Made by a program: the position numbers and the translations under genes. Of a DNA stretch of 64,000 nucleotides, positions 1-10,817 are shown piece by piece; within the stretch, counting starts at the first letter, position 1, and every line of letters starts with the position of its first letter. The DNA is taken from positions 148,200,288 through 148,264,287 of the forward strand of contig NC_089219.1 in NCBI RefSeq assembly GCF_963924675.1. The letters are read 5' to 3'. The notes under the pieces were generated by a model. That model was not told where the DNA came from and did no database searches. It saw nothing but the letters and a program-made list of their open reading frames with translations. Source of the DNA: Phocoena phocoena (taxonomy: Eukaryota; Chordata; Mammalia; Artiodactyla; Phocoenidae).

Positions 1-109
1 ACGTTGTCCCTCTGCTCAGCTCTGCCTTGGTGCTGGGGACAGCTAGGAACATGGTCTAAGAGCTGGCCAGTGGGCCCTTCCGTCTTCCTTAAACTTGCGC
101 CAGCCGTGC

Positions 110-245
110 AGTGGCCGAATGACAAACATTAATTAAAGTACGAGGGAGCAACTTAATTAGCTCCTAATATTCACATGCTGCCAATTAAACACCTTGATGA
201 CTAGTTTACTCTGGAGCTTAATTAGGTGTTTCTAAATAAATCTAG
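110..245. other. Candidate conserved noncoding element rich in homeodomain sites
   Basis: This AT-rich stretch carries four TAATTA/AATTAA cores: TTAATTAA at 129-136, TTAATTAG at 153-160, CCAATTAA at 181-188 and TTAATTAG at 218-225. It resembles no repeat family I know. Clustered homeodomain cores in repeat-free DNA are typical of developmental enhancers, but that role is inference and conservation was not tested. Part of it is echoed near 26.08 kb. Confidence 0.3.
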
Positions 246-1289
246 CCCTGTGCTACCACCTGTCAGTTTCAGAGCCAAATCTTTTCTTGGACATGCCCTC
301 TCTTACTTGGGAAGGAGTAGAATGGATGGTCTGGGTGGAGAAGTAAAATGAGATATTGGCATCTCTCGAGATTATTTCATGGTCCTGTTGTGGATTTTGA
401 ACTTGGTGAAAATCACTGTGCAGACCATATCTCTGTCCCTGCCTGTGCTACCGCTAGACTTCTGGTCACAGACACCTTTAGCTAAAGGGCTTGTAAGAGA
501 GGAAAACTGTAATGTGCATTGCGACGTTTCCCTCCTGCAGGTAATGTGAAGTCCCGCTATTTGGTCCCAACTGTCTGTTGCCTAAGCACGGGTTATCCTC
601 TTAACGACTGTGGAAGTGACTTGTTCTGAATGAGGGGCCAGAGTTTAACAGCAACACAGGAGTGAAGGCTTTAGACTCCTGCAAACTCAAGATGTGTTAA
701 CAGAACCAAGGGATTGCTGGAGATGCCAGACTGTGTCATTCGATGGAGAGATGACGCCCTGTGGTACTTGGTGCTGGTCAGTGACGTGAGTGCTGAGTAA
801 AGGGTAGCATTTTCCAAGGAACATCGACAAGTAGATATTTCCCATGGATGCTGACCAGCTTGGTAGGGGTGCCTAGAAATCAAATCAGTCAAGGAATAGA
901 TGAAGAAATTGAGTCTTGGGACTGGGTACGGTAGCCATCATTCAGTCTATGAAGAGCTACTCTCATAGCAGGGGTTGTAAGTATATTCCATGTTGCTCCA
1001 TAGGTCAGTACAAGTGTCCAGGGGTGAACAGTACCATAACCCACATTTTCAATCATTGTACTTTACAGAAGGAAAGGGAGAGGTTTGCTGGGTTTACAGA
1101 CCTCGTCACTCTCCCCGTAGCTAGGGCCGTTTTGAAACACGATCCCAAAGTCTCTGATTCTCCTCATCAATAGATGGCGTATTTATCCCCTCTCCTTGAA
1201 CCTGTGACATTTTCACCAATAGAATATAGGATAAGTAGCAATACACTAGCTTCTGGGCCCAGGCATTAAGAAACTGGCAACTTCCATGC
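246..1289. other. No recognisable feature
   Basis: I see no repeat consensus, long open frame, RNA gene or simple repeat here. The open frames of 73 codons (minus) and 85 codons (plus, starting at 916) have no recognisable domain and are of chance length. Confidence 0.5.
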
Positions 1290-1572
1290 CCTCTCTCTCG
1301 GATAGCTCATTCTTGGGACACAGCCACCACAGTGCAGGGAAGCAAGCAGGTGCCTGGACAGCCACATTTAGGTGTCTCAGCTGACAGCCCCAGCTGAGGT
1401 CCCAGCAGACGGCCACCATCAACCACCAGACACATGAACATGCTTCTCTGCATGGAGCGGAAATGAGCTGCCCTCACTGAGCCCTGCCCAAATAGCACAT
1501 TTGTGAGCAAAATAAATGATTGTTGCTGTTTTCAGCCTTGTATTTGAGGTGGCTTGTTAAATAACTGCATCA
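1290..1572 (+). mobile_element. MLT1-like LTR (ERVL-MaLR), partial
   Basis: The 3' half reads like a mammalian MaLR LTR: a block equivalent to 'gagctgcc..cactgagccctgcccaaat', then 'gtgagcaaaataaatgattg' with the LTR polyadenylation signal AATAAA at 1511-1516, then a degenerate 'ggcttgttaaataactgcatcac' end. These LTRs are remnants of ancient non-coding ERVL-type retroelements shared by placental mammals. The 5' boundary is not clear and no target duplication was found. Confidence 0.65.
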
Positions 1573-1654
1573 CAGGCAAGGCGTGCTCCCAATATTCAGC
1601 ATTAGTCCTAACTTGAGTGTCAGACCGTTCTGTCTGTGCAGTAAGTTAGGTCAG

Positions 1655-1721
1655 CCTGACCCTGGCTCACTGCCTGGTACATAGTAGTGACTCAGAGCAT
1701 TTGCTGAGTGAACGAATGACT
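1655..1721 (+). mobile_element. L2 LINE 3' end fragment
   Basis: The sequence 'ctggctcactgcctggtacatagtagtgactcagagcatttgctgagtgaacgaatgac' follows the L2 3' terminus (usually 'cctggcacatagtaggtgctcaataaat..gaatgaatg'), read in short pieces. This is an ancient, immobile fragment. Confidence 0.6.
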
Positions 1722-2950
1722 GTGTGTTCCAGTCATGAAAACTGAAACCTTGCCTTTGCCTTTGTCTTGAGACCCAGTCTTCCTCTACTGTCCCAGTTCA
1801 GTGTGTTTTTTAAACCTTGATTTGAACAATGGTGTCCATGTTTGAAATACAATCTGAAGGTATTTCAAATATTGATACCTAAAAGAAGTAAGTGTGGAGC
1901 TGCTCCGGGTGAAGTGGGGAGACGGCTCTGCCCTGTCAGCCCGGCCTCCCCTCCCCATCTCACAGGCACCCTGAGGAAATTGCTTTTGTGGTGCTCAGGT
2001 GGAAAAACCAATGTCCCTGTTCATCTCCATACCATTTGCCTTTGATCCTTGCTCTTGAGTCTGTCCTGACCACCTTTCTCTCCCATAGGTAGGACCATGG
2101 GTTAAAACTGAACCAGTAAGTGGTAACAGAGGCCTTGTTGCCCACTAAGAGCCCTGGTGAGTTTTCTGAGAAATGAAGTACTAACGTCTCAGCAGATAAA
2201 AGTGAGGCCCCCCTAGGAGCCCCATGAGGCAGTGAAGCAGGCTCTCATTTTTGGGAAGAGAGGCAGGGCTGGCTGTGGTCTGCCTTGCCAGCATGAGGGA
2301 AGGGTAGGGGCAAGAGGGAGTCTCCACATGTGGGTGTTAGGATAGAAGCCCTTGAACAGGAGGTCAGGAGCATCCCATCTGGCCTAAAGCAGATACTGTA
2401 GGAGGTGTCGCCTGTGGGGAAAGCTGAGCTCTCACCAGATCTCATGGGAGGTATTTATGTGTGAACACAAGTTTGGAAGATGGAACATGAGGCCTGAAGG
2501 GACAACAGTGGCACAATCCTCTTTCTCTGGGCCCCCTGAATGTGGAAGTCTGGGCCTGGGAGATGATGACTGGGGCGGAGGCTAAGGTGAGGGAAAGTGG
2601 AGGGGTGCTGTGAAGTGTGCTCAGAAGGCAGGAGGACACTGGAGAGGGACCCAGTGAGATAGGCCAGGGCTGAGGGGGCGGTCAGGTAAAGGACTGGAAA
2701 GGGCAGAGCCAGGACTCAGGGAAAGGCAGCTGATAAAGAAGCTTGCTCTCACGGAAAGGGCTGGAAGACAGACATGTGGGAAAGAGAAAGGGGGAGGACT
2801 CCAGTGAAGGGGCCATAGACTTCCTGAAGGTTCTGAGAGAACTGCTAAGTTTCTTCCTGAACTATGATGGGGGCTTGGGGTAGGGGTAGGGGGAGGAGTG
2901 GGAAGGAGTGGGGTAGGTCCAGTGGCTCAGGCCTAAAGGACTGTTACTTT
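1722..2950. other. Unclassified single-copy-like DNA
   Basis: No repeat family or gene was recognised. The part from about 2240 to 2930 is purine-rich (many GGAGG/AGGGG runs) on the plus strand, which creates spurious short minus-strand open frames. No promoter or splice architecture could be supported. Confidence 0.5.
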
Positions 2951-2954
2951 TTCA

Positions 2955-3135
2955 GAAAGCCAGTGTGATACAGTGGAAGAACCCTGTCTGGGAGTCAGGA
3001 GGTCTGGTTTCCTGTCTGACTTAGCCATCAACAAATCATTTTAGTTTTCTGGGCCTTTCATTTTCTTATCTGTAAAATGAGGATGTTGATTGTTATTGAT
3101 TGCCAAATCCCTTTGAGTTCTAAGATCCCATCCAA
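2955..3135 (+). mobile_element. MIR SINE
   Basis: Typical MIR landmarks appear in order: an opening like 'tgtgatacagtggaagaac', the core segment around 'gacttagccatcaacaaatc', then 'tctgtaaaatgaggatg' and the 3' segment 'ctttgagttctaagatccca'. MIRs are inactive tRNA-derived SINEs once mobilised by L2. Confidence 0.85.
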
Positions 3136-3255
3136 CAAACACGTGCGGGCTAGGCACAGTGCTGGGCACTGTAGGTGCAAGGTGACCAGATGCCCTTCCT
3201 TCAAGGGGCTTGCACTGCAGTGGGGAAAATAGACATTTCTACAGGTAGCCAGGCT
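3136..3255 (-). mobile_element. L2 LINE fragment, antisense
   Basis: Read on the plus strand, 'ggcacagtgctgggcactg' is followed by 'tgcccttccttcaaggggct', 'tgcactgcagtgggg' and 'aaaatagacatttc'. This is the antisense 3' region of L2. It directly abuts the MIR. Confidence 0.6.
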
Positions 3256-3599
3256 ACAGTGTTAAAGGGGGTGAAAGCACTGATTCTGTCACTAGGCCCA
3301 GGTTAACACTTAGGGTGACATAGTAAAAAGGAGAAGAAAATCTCAAAAATGGGAGCTAAAGGAAGAACTGATTGATTTAGAGGGAAAACAAGGGGGTCTG
3401 GGAGAGCATGCCCCAGGCTTCAAAGCCAAGGGAAGAAGCAAGGGGAGGAGGGCTGTCTGTCCTTGGCCCATCCTGAACCCCAGGGCCTGCTCTGAATGGC
3501 TGAGGCCCCGTGCTGAACAAAGGGCTGTGGGAAGGCTGCGTCCCAGGTCCTCTTCTCTAGGGACACGGAGAAGTGCTCAAATCAATTCATTTCTCTGAA
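3256..3599. other. No recognisable feature
   Basis: Nothing supportable was seen. The sequence is purine-rich around 3340-3450 without a clean repeat unit. Confidence 0.5.
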
Positions 3600-3802
3600 A
3601 CATTTCTTTATTTTCATTTTAGAAAAATTAGAAAATTGAAAAAAACAAATGATTCATAAGTTTAGTAGTCAGTTAGCATAGTGTAGCCCAGATCTCCCTC
3701 CACCCCTCTCTCTCTTTCTCTCAACGCACACAATTTTGTGCTTTTCTCACTTGGCAATATAATTGAACATCTCCCCTTGTTGATAAGTATAGATTGACAT
3801 TG
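3600..3802 (-). mobile_element. Old LINE-1 3' region, antisense (part 1)
   Basis: AT-rich sequence in the style of an antisense mammalian L1M 3' segment ('cttggcaatataattgaaca', 'catctccccttgttgataag'). It appears to continue beyond the ATP5MF retrocopy at 4213, so the retrocopy probably landed inside this element. Confidence 0.45.
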
Positions 3803-4212
3803 ACAGCAGATCCCAGGACTCCAACATGGTGGCAGCCATTCCAGTGAATAAGAAGAAACTCACAGATGTCAAAATAGGGGAGCGGCGGAGCCGGATACTG
3901 ATGTGGATTTCACCCCTTGAGACGTTGAGTGGGTCTCAAAGAGGTTATCACTGCTATTACAACGGGTGTGTCAATGTAAAGAAAAAGAGTGTAGCTGAGG
4001 TTTTCTGGTCTGGCAGCTTACATGCTCTTCAGCTATTGCCTTTCTCACAAAGGAGCTCAAACACGAGCGGTCACGCAAATATCATTGAAGTGTGGAGGGT
4101 GCCCCGTGCATCCCTGACCATGATGTTCTTTGCCTGACATCCCTGAATCCTTTCATATCCTACTTGAGAATTAACACCCAAAAAAAGATGAATAAAGCAC
4201 CCAATAAAAAAA
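3803..4212 (+). pseudogene. ATP5MF: Processed pseudogene of ATP synthase membrane subunit f (ATP5MF/ATP5J2)
   Basis: The parent gene encodes the small subunit f of the mitochondrial F1Fo ATP synthase membrane sector. From the ATG at 3826 the frame gives MVAAIPVNKKKLTDVKIGE, then QRGYHCYYNGCVNVKKKS. These align with the parent's PVKDKKLLEVKLGE and QRGYYRYYNKYINVKKGS. The short amino terminus fits the isoform lacking the second exon. Beyond about residue 60 the frame is lost through small deletions. The parent-like ending CACGAGCGG..AAATATCATTGA is recovered in another frame, with its TGA at 4086-4088. The 3' UTR is recognisable ('ctgaatcctttcatatccta', 'gaattaac'), followed by AATAAA at 4191-4196 and an A-rich tail. 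There are no introns, and the copy sits between halves of an antisense LINE-1, as expected for LINE-1-mediated retroposition. The Trp/Arg-rich segment after residue 19 is also damaged, so no functional product is expected. I could not fix the target duplication. Confidence 0.88.
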
Positions 4213-4688
4213 TATATCAACATCTTCATTTTTAATGGCTTAGTAATTTTATTATTGTGCGAACATAACATAAATTATTGAACAATTCCCTATTGTTTGA
4301 AGTTTAAATTCCTTTCCTTTTTTATTTGCTATTATAAGCAATGCTTTAATGAAAATAGATCTTGGCACACCTACCTCATTATTTCCTTGAATATGATGAT
4401 TTTACAGCTCCCCATGTGTATTACCATGTTACCCTCTGGAAGATTTGTTCCCACTTACTCCCAATAGCAGCGTATAGATGTCATTTTCTCCCTCTTGCCG
4501 ACTCCAGGCATTATAATTCTTTTTAATCTTTGCCATCTGAAAAGTAAAAAGGGTATATCATTGTTTTAAGTTACATTTCTTTTATTACCATTGAGGTTGA
4601 ACATTGTTTACATTTTTAAATTGTAATTGCATTTCTTCTTTCATGATTTGCTTTTTCAATATCATTTTGCCATTTTACCCCTGTGGTG
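4213..4688 (-). mobile_element. Old LINE-1 3' region, antisense (part 2)
   Basis: On the plus strand 'tttgctattataagcaatgc' (about 4326-4345) is followed by a Cys-poor AT-rich stretch and then 'aatctttgccatctgaaaag', 'attgaggttgaacattg' and 'catttcttctttcatgattt'. These are landmarks of antisense L1M ORF2/3' sequence in the usual order. The element is heavily diverged and has no open frame. Confidence 0.65.
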
Positions 4689-5132
4689 TGTATATTAGTT
4701 TCCTAGCGCTGCCATAACAAATTACTACAAACTGCGTGGCTTAAAACAACAGAAATTTATTTTCTCGTAGTTCTGGAGGCTGGAAGTCTGAAATTAAAGT
4801 GTCAGAAGGGCCATTCTTTTTCTGAAGACTCTAAGGAAGAATCCTTTCTTGCCTCTTCCTAGATTTGGGTGGTTGCCAGCATTCCTTGGCATTCCTTAGT
4901 TTTGTGGCTTCATTACTCCAAGTTCTGCCTCCATCTTCCCTCCAGGCTTGTCTGTGTGTCTCCAAATTTTCCTTTCCTTCTAAGGACACCAGTCAATGGG
5001 TTAGGGCCTACCCTAATCTAGTATAAACTCAACTTAACGTGATTACATCTGTGAAGACCTGATATCCAAAGAAAGTCAGATTTACAGGTATCAAGGGGGT
5101 AAGGACTTGAGCACATCTTTTGGGGGGACCAC
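4689..5132 (-). mobile_element. MLT1 LTR (ERVL-MaLR), antisense
   Basis: The plus strand reads 'tattagtttcctagcgctgc', 'ataacaaattactacaaact', 'ttctggaggctggaagtctg', 'taaggacaccagtcaatggg', then 'gaagacctgatatccaaaga' and 'taaggacttgagcacatctt'. This is the reverse complement of the MLT1 LTR in the correct order. The expected final ~17 bp of the 5' LTR edge is missing or mutated. It lies directly against the older LINE-1. Confidence 0.9.
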
Positions 5133-6200
5133 TGCACTGTGCTTTTTTCCCCCTATTAATTTGTAACGGCTTTATACTTCACCTTTAACTCCTTTGACTC
5201 ACACCTGCCCCTCAGCTCAACCAGAGAGGGACAGAGATTGGATTGGATTTGAGGAAGGTAGGGTTTTAATGCCTAACCACTACGTGAATCATGAATCCTG
5301 TGGGTCTCAAGAGCTCCTGCATTAACCCTTTCTTAGCAAAGAAGCTAAGTGATGGATGGAGAGAAAGAAGAGGTTACTTTCCTGGCACTGCTGTGAGTGA
5401 CTCTTGGCAGCTCTTCCACTAGCACGTCTTGAGGTCAGTTGGTTAGAGCGGATCATGATCAGGATGGGAGAGGCTGAGCCACCAGTGACAGTCTTTGAAT
5501 CATAAATAAGGGAATGAATGACCCCTGGCACTGGGAAGAGCGTCATCTGGCTTCATTTGTGCTTCCAGGCTTATATGAGGCTGTTTGACTAATACTGGTT
5601 TCTTAAAAGCATAACGTGGCTCTTTTCCTGCTTCTCAAGTATTCAAGCTTTTCAGGGGCAGCTTGACCCTGAACTTAGTTTCCTTGTTCCTGAATGGATC
5701 CTGTTCATCTTAAGAAGCAGAACTATTACCAGCTCAGAAGACTCTCTGCTCTCCCTGACCTCTGCAAGATTCTTCTCTAGATGGATAGGAGGATGGGAAG
5801 AATTGGCTCCAATTTCCAGATGAATGAAGCTGGAGCAGCAGTATTCTAGTGAGAACTTCCACTGGGGCCCAAATCCAGATCCTTCCCTTCTGTGACCTCA
5901 CCACCGAGGAGCAGCTCTGCAGAATCAAGAACAAGATGGGGCTCCAGAGAGGTTCTGGAGTCTCTGAGAGTGGGAAGTACCTTGTCCCCTGGTGGTGAGG
6001 GGGCAGCCTGCCCCCTAATGGGCCTGGGGCAAGAACCAGTGTAGCCAGAAAAACCTTTATCTTTTACTGGGACGTCAAGCGCTGTCAGGGCCGGAAGTGA
6101 GAGTGAGGATGAAGAAAAGTGCACCACGCCCACCACCACTGCTTCCTGCTCAGGAGAGAATGTAAGCATCAAGACAAGTGGCTTCCAGAAGGCAAAGGCC
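5133..6200. other. No recognisable feature
   Basis: No repeat, RNA or gene was recognised. The 108-codon minus-strand frame (5846-6172) has no domain, is Ser/Pro-rich by composition and is of chance length. Confidence 0.5.
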
Positions 6201-6204
6201 GACC

Positions 6205-6455
6205 ATGGGAAAAGTGCTGGAGTAGAACGCTGAATTTAGGGAAAGTGTAGACCTGGGTTTGAATCCTAGCTCTGCAATTTACTAGCTGAGTAGCATGAGC
6301 TAATCCTCTTCTCTTCAAGTTTCAATTTCTGTTTTGCGAAAGTAAGACAATATTTTGGTAAGTTGTTTATAGGATAAAATAAAATAATGTAGGAAGAAAA
6401 GCCCATCACGGGGTATGGCACATAGTAGGTACCAAATAAATGTTCATTTATTTCT
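6205..6455 (+). mobile_element. MIR SINE, nearly complete
   Basis: MIR landmarks run in order: 'gacctgggtttgaatcctag', 'ctctgcaatttactagctga', the 'tcttcaagtttcaatttctg' segment, 'ggataaaataaaataatgta', and the terminal 'ggcacatagtaggtaccaaa' with 'taaatgttcatttatt'. The A/B-box region of the tRNA-related head is decayed. Confidence 0.85.
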
Positions 6456-7670
6456 TCCTTTTTTTCATCCTATATACTTTGATTGGAGCAATACGACTGA
6501 ATGGTTCTCCGTAAAAGAATCCCTTCACCCAGCTAGTTGAAGTTCTATAATTCTCTCGTTCTTTGGGCTAAGACACTCTCCCTTAAATATGTTTTTGAAA
6601 ACTTACTTCTGTCTTCACCTGATCAGAAATCTGCATATCACAGACCTGGCCAGGACTTGTGGGACACATTAAGCATGACTCTGATGGGAAGGGTGGGGGG
6701 CTAGAGCTCCACTCCACTCTGGGAGAGCAGGCCTAAGCAGCTCCCTGTGGGTATACCCTGGACTGGAGAGGGAGACACAGGACAGGAACCCCGGGATAGC
6801 CTGGATGAAATATGACTCTCCCTAGGGAAATGTCCATCACACAGGCTGTCTAACCTCCCTTCTAGGCAAATGGGAACCTGAGGGTCCTGGAGACTTTGGG
6901 CAGAGTGTGAAGATGAGAGCATTACCTGCCTACAGGTGAGGAATATGGGACTGAAGCGGTCACCTTGGGGAGCAGTTGAACCCCAAATCCAGGCAGACTA
7001 TTGAAACAAGTCATCGGTTTGAAAGGGCAAGTCAGAAAGGGCGAGTCCAGGTGGGAAGACCAATGGACAGCATCCAGGGAAGCCAGAGGTGAAAGTTCAA
7101 ATCCAGGGTGGGCAATGGAGACTGAGCCATGCTTCGAGATGGTAGCTGCAGAGATGCTTCACAGAGCTCCTGCAGCCTCGGACAGGAGCCGTGATGACCA
7201 GGTAGGTGTATTAGGATTTTCCCTGCCATCCACAATCTGAGTCCCCACCTCCCTGATCAGTTCTAAACCCTTTTCTTGTTTTGCACCTGAGTGTGAGGAA
7301 ACATGATTCCTAAAGCACAGGCTCCAAATCCCAGCTCCTTCTTCCTCCTCTGAAGCAGAGTGAAGGATCCATCAAGGAATTAAGGCCACTTTAGTGAGAT
7401 TAGGCCAACGCTTCTGGAAACCACTTTATTGCTTTGGAGTAAGTCCTTGTGGTATCTCTGTAGCCAGGAGCCTTACTTAGGGCATCTGAGACACTCTGGC
7501 CTCGAGACTTAGTTCCCAAGGGCATGGTCTCCCACAAGAGTCAGTCTTTTGAAGGATTAGGCATTTTCATCATTAGGGGGAATGAGATACCACAGGGACT
7601 GCCTTGACCCTTCCCGGGGGGTCATAATCCCATAGACTAAGATTCTGGTTCTGTGTAAGGGACGGTGGAT
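6456..7670. other. No recognisable feature
   Basis: Repeat-poor sequence with balanced composition. The short overlapping open frames near 7.0-7.24 kb have no recognisable domain. Confidence 0.5.
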
Positions 7671-7674
7671 ATTA

Positions 7675-7935
7675 TGCTCTGTGTGCTTGAATGTGTGATT
7701 CATTTGGCACTGAGAATAAAGCCAGGTTGAATAATATTAAAATATAAACCTCAGAGGATCTGAAGAAAAGCCCTGAAATCATTGTTGAATCATAAATTAA
7801 CACTCTAAAGAGACTAGAAATTTATCCTAAATTTAAGACCTTCTGTTTTTATTTTTTCCATTGAGTTTAAATGCTTCCCATGAATCCTAAATATTTGGGG
7901 GCTGCAAAGTTGATTAAACACCTGAAATGTAGTTC
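7675..7935. other. Candidate conserved noncoding stretch, AT-rich and repeat-free
   Basis: AT-rich DNA with several ATTAAA/AATTAA-type motifs ('cataaattaacactc', 'gttgattaaacacctg') and no match to a known repeat. This is the profile of ordinary ancient unique DNA or a distal enhancer. The regulatory reading is a weak inference. Confidence 0.18.
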
Positions 7936-8519
7936 CCTGGGGCATAAGAAGAAAAATATTAAGCACTTTTTAAAAGTCCATGAGTGAGGGATGAGTTATG
8001 GTTTCTTTGAATAGTGAAAATTGTGCCTTCTCTACTGAGGTCAAGAGGAAATGAAGAGAAAGGAAATCAATAGAAAAATGACTCTCATGCTTTAATCATT
8101 ATTTTCTTCTTCCACCAGGCACTTGCTGTTGGTTTGTACAATTAATAGTAAAGTGATTAAAAACATACTAAAACCTTGAAATAGAGTATGGGACAGTAGC
8201 CTGAACAGAAAGATCCTTGCTCCTACATCATTCTGCCTCCTTGATGCCCCACTCCCCCATCCTTTCATCCATCTTTTGAGCATGATTCATACCTTAATGC
8301 TGCTATGATGTTACATATTTATATGGTGATTCATCTTTCAAGAGAGTTTGTGCCTAGTGCTGCAAATGGTCTAGCAGTCCACATTTTATCAGCCCTTTCC
8401 ACAAACACTGAATTATGACATCCCTGGTACCCAGAAACACTGTGCTTGTGGTCCTGTCACTTGCTATAAATGGGACCTTGCCTACAGCTTGATATCCTTA
8501 GTCATGAGTCAAGTGGTCA
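7936..8519. other. No recognisable feature
   Basis: No repeat family or gene signal was identified. Confidence 0.45.
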
Positions 8520-8740
8520 AGTCAATAAGTGTTCATTGAGCACCAATTCTCAGATCCTACTCTTTGATGTGTGAGGTAAAGGAAGAGCAGGCTGGCCAGT
8601 TGGCATCCAGTGATTGGGGGCAGAGGCCTCTTATCCACAGGATTTATTATCTCCATCTTTTGGAGAGGTTAATTAGCTTACCCAAGGTTCTAGGCTAGTA
8701 CTTGGTAGATTTGTACTCAGGTCTCCTTGATCTTAAGAAA
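8520..8740 (-). mobile_element. MIR SINE, antisense
   Basis: The plus strand shows antisense MIR order: 'taagtgttcattgagcacca', then 'tttattatctccatctttt', 'ggagaggttaattagcttac', 'ccaaggttctaggctagtac' and 'ttgtactcaggtctccttga'. The element is degraded. Confidence 0.75.
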
Positions 8741-9466
8741 ATGATAAAGTAGGGAATGACAGAGAGGATAAGTGGGAAGTTTAGATGGATTCTGAAGCAG
8801 GCCTGCTATTACCAGCAGGGAATTTTCCATATCCTCCCAGGGTGCACTTCTTCAATGAGTTGAGGTTATTTGATGTATTGGAACAGATGGACATCAAGTA
8901 TGTACTTAACACAATTCCAGTTACTGTGGGGTTAACAAGTGCCAACCAGGGCCTGATTTCCACACCCTCTGCTACTGCAGACTTGCATCAAAGGGGAATG
9001 TAGTTGGAGTCTTGGGTGATGAAACCTTGGGAACCAAGAATTAATTCACAGAATTAGGCAGATGTCTGGGACTAGCTACAAAAAGAAGGACTGGCCACAG
9101 AACTCGGGTCAAGAGAGAGAGGAAGCCAGCTCTTAACCTGGAGAAATCCCCTGAGGTGGTGGAGAAGGAGAGCAGAGGAGGTGTTAGAGTTTTCTGAGCA
9201 AGGTCAGCCCCTGCAGGCAGGTCTTTCTTCAGTTTGGTTGACCCCAATTTGTAATTTTGATAGTTTTTCTGTTCACAAGTCCAACCTATCTACAGATGAT
9301 TACCTGATTTGAGTCCCATCCTGGTACTTTGGGGGGCCCATCCTGCCTCTCCCTGGATGCGCAGGACTGGTGGATTTTCCCCACTGCCTCACTGATTAGG
9401 GCTTGCTGGCAACAGACATTCTTTGGGTGGTGGCTGCTTCCTGTTTCTTGCGTCCTAAATACCAAT
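8741..9466. other. No recognisable feature
   Basis: No repeat or gene was recognised. Short frames on both strands around 8.8-9.0 kb overlap each other and show no domain. Confidence 0.45.
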
Positions 9467-9955
9467 TTATTACTGAGTCCAAGCTTGCTCTGCTCACTGC
9501 ACGACAGGCCAGTAAATCAGGAGACGAGTTGTTGAGGCAAGGAATAGTGACTGTAATTGGAAAGCTGGCAGACCAAGAAGATGGCAGACTAGTGTCTCAA
9601 AAAGACTATCTTATCAGGATCTGGATGCCAGTTTCTTATATAGAACAGAGGGGGAGGAGGTGAGGAAGTAAAGCAAAAAGGCCATAAGTCTTGCAAAACA
9701 TCTCCTGGTTTGGCCAGCCTCGGGGAGGGGACGTGTGAATTTCTTCTTTCTTGCCGCCATTCACAGGTGGGCAGGGTCAGAATGTTTAACATTTAGGCAG
9801 AGGGGCAGGCTTCCCTGAGGGAAGCCATTACATATGCCAATAGCTATAGACAACTTCCTTTTAGTGATTAGAGTAACAAAAAGCAAGGGAGAGCAAAGGT
9901 TAAAGTAAAAGAAACAGATCCAACATGGAGTCAGATTTTGTTCTTCCCTGTTACA
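9467..9955 (-). mobile_element. Solo ERV1-type LTR, antisense
   Basis: Read on the minus strand the element opens TGTAACAGGGAAGAAC and contains a U3 TATA box (CTGTTCTATATAAGAAAC; plus-strand 'gtttcttatatagaacag' near 9633-9650). Downstream come R/U5-like blocks 'gagacactagtctgccatct', 'tccttgcctcaacaactcgt' and 'ggcctgtcgtgcagtgagca', ending near 'cttggactcagtaat'. This order is characteristic of gammaretrovirus-like (ERV1) LTRs. No internal gag/pol/env sequence is adjacent, so it is a solo LTR. A target duplication could not be confirmed. Confidence 0.75.
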
Positions 9956-10214
9956 AAATGATACTTGGGTTCTTCTGCTTGTGCTTTGTCTTTGGCCCTC
10001 TCCCTCCCCAACGAGTGGATCTTCCTTCAACTGTGACCTGAAACATGTCGGGGGTGAAAAGAGCTTTGAATGCTGCACCTCAGCTTCACCTTGGTGGGAA
10101 GATGTCTCCAGACTCCGCCTCTGCAGTCAGTGTCTTCTGCTCCCATCCCTCTCCAGTGTGAGGTTCTTGAGCTGATCCTAGATCTGTCCCTCTTTCTGCC
10201 TCCCTGATTCATCA

Positions 10215-10450
10215 AAGGAAGTCTCAAACCTTGATCCTGCTCTCAGAGAGCCTGCAGTCTTGCTAGATAAGCAAGAAGTATGCAAACAAAATAGATGGAC
10301 AGCATTCCAAAGAAGAATGCAGTCCAGTGCTAAGCTGTGTAATGTGGCATGTGGTAGGAAAACATTGAAAGGAAAGCAGCACAGGTGCTGGAATCAGGAA
10401 AGGCTCCATGGAGGAGGTGAAGCATGGATTGGACAATGAAGATAGAGGAG
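10215..10450 (-). mobile_element. L2 LINE fragment, antisense
   Basis: The plus strand has the antisense L2 pattern 'cctgctctcagagagcctgc', 'agtcttgctagataagcaag', 'gtatgcaaacaaaatag', and 'caggaaaggctccatggagg' followed by 'aggtgaagcatggattgg'. It is strongly diverged. Confidence 0.55.
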
Positions 10451-10817
10451 TTAGTCCTCCTTTTCCCCATCCTAGCTACAGATGCTCCAACTGGAGTTGT
10501 GGGTTTCCAGGTCCCAGCTTTTGTATGTGTGAGTGCCAGCAAAAGGGACCAGGTGGATAAGAAGGCCTCGATTCCCTCTAGATGGCCATCAAGAGTTATT
10601 AGTGAGGAAAGCAATCATTTACCAACAGACATTACATCTTGGCTGCTTGCCCATATGGGTAGTGATCATAATGAAATCTACTCTCCTGCCAAACGGATAT
10701 GGATAAAATCTTAGAAAATGAAGAGACGGATTATTTGACAGGGAGCTGGAAGCAGCATCTATCAACAACAGGTGCCCCATCCTCAAGGAAGGCTGTAGGA
10801 ATTTAAGGGCATGAGCG
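10451..10817. other. No recognisable feature
   Basis: Unclassified DNA between the L2 fragment and the LTR. The 96-codon plus-strand frame beginning in the L2 fragment has no recognisable domain. Confidence 0.4.

Noticed and set aside
3826..4137. A 103-codon frame as a functional gene
   Set aside because: It is an intronless ATP5MF copy with frame damage and a decayed 3' end in an old LINE-1.
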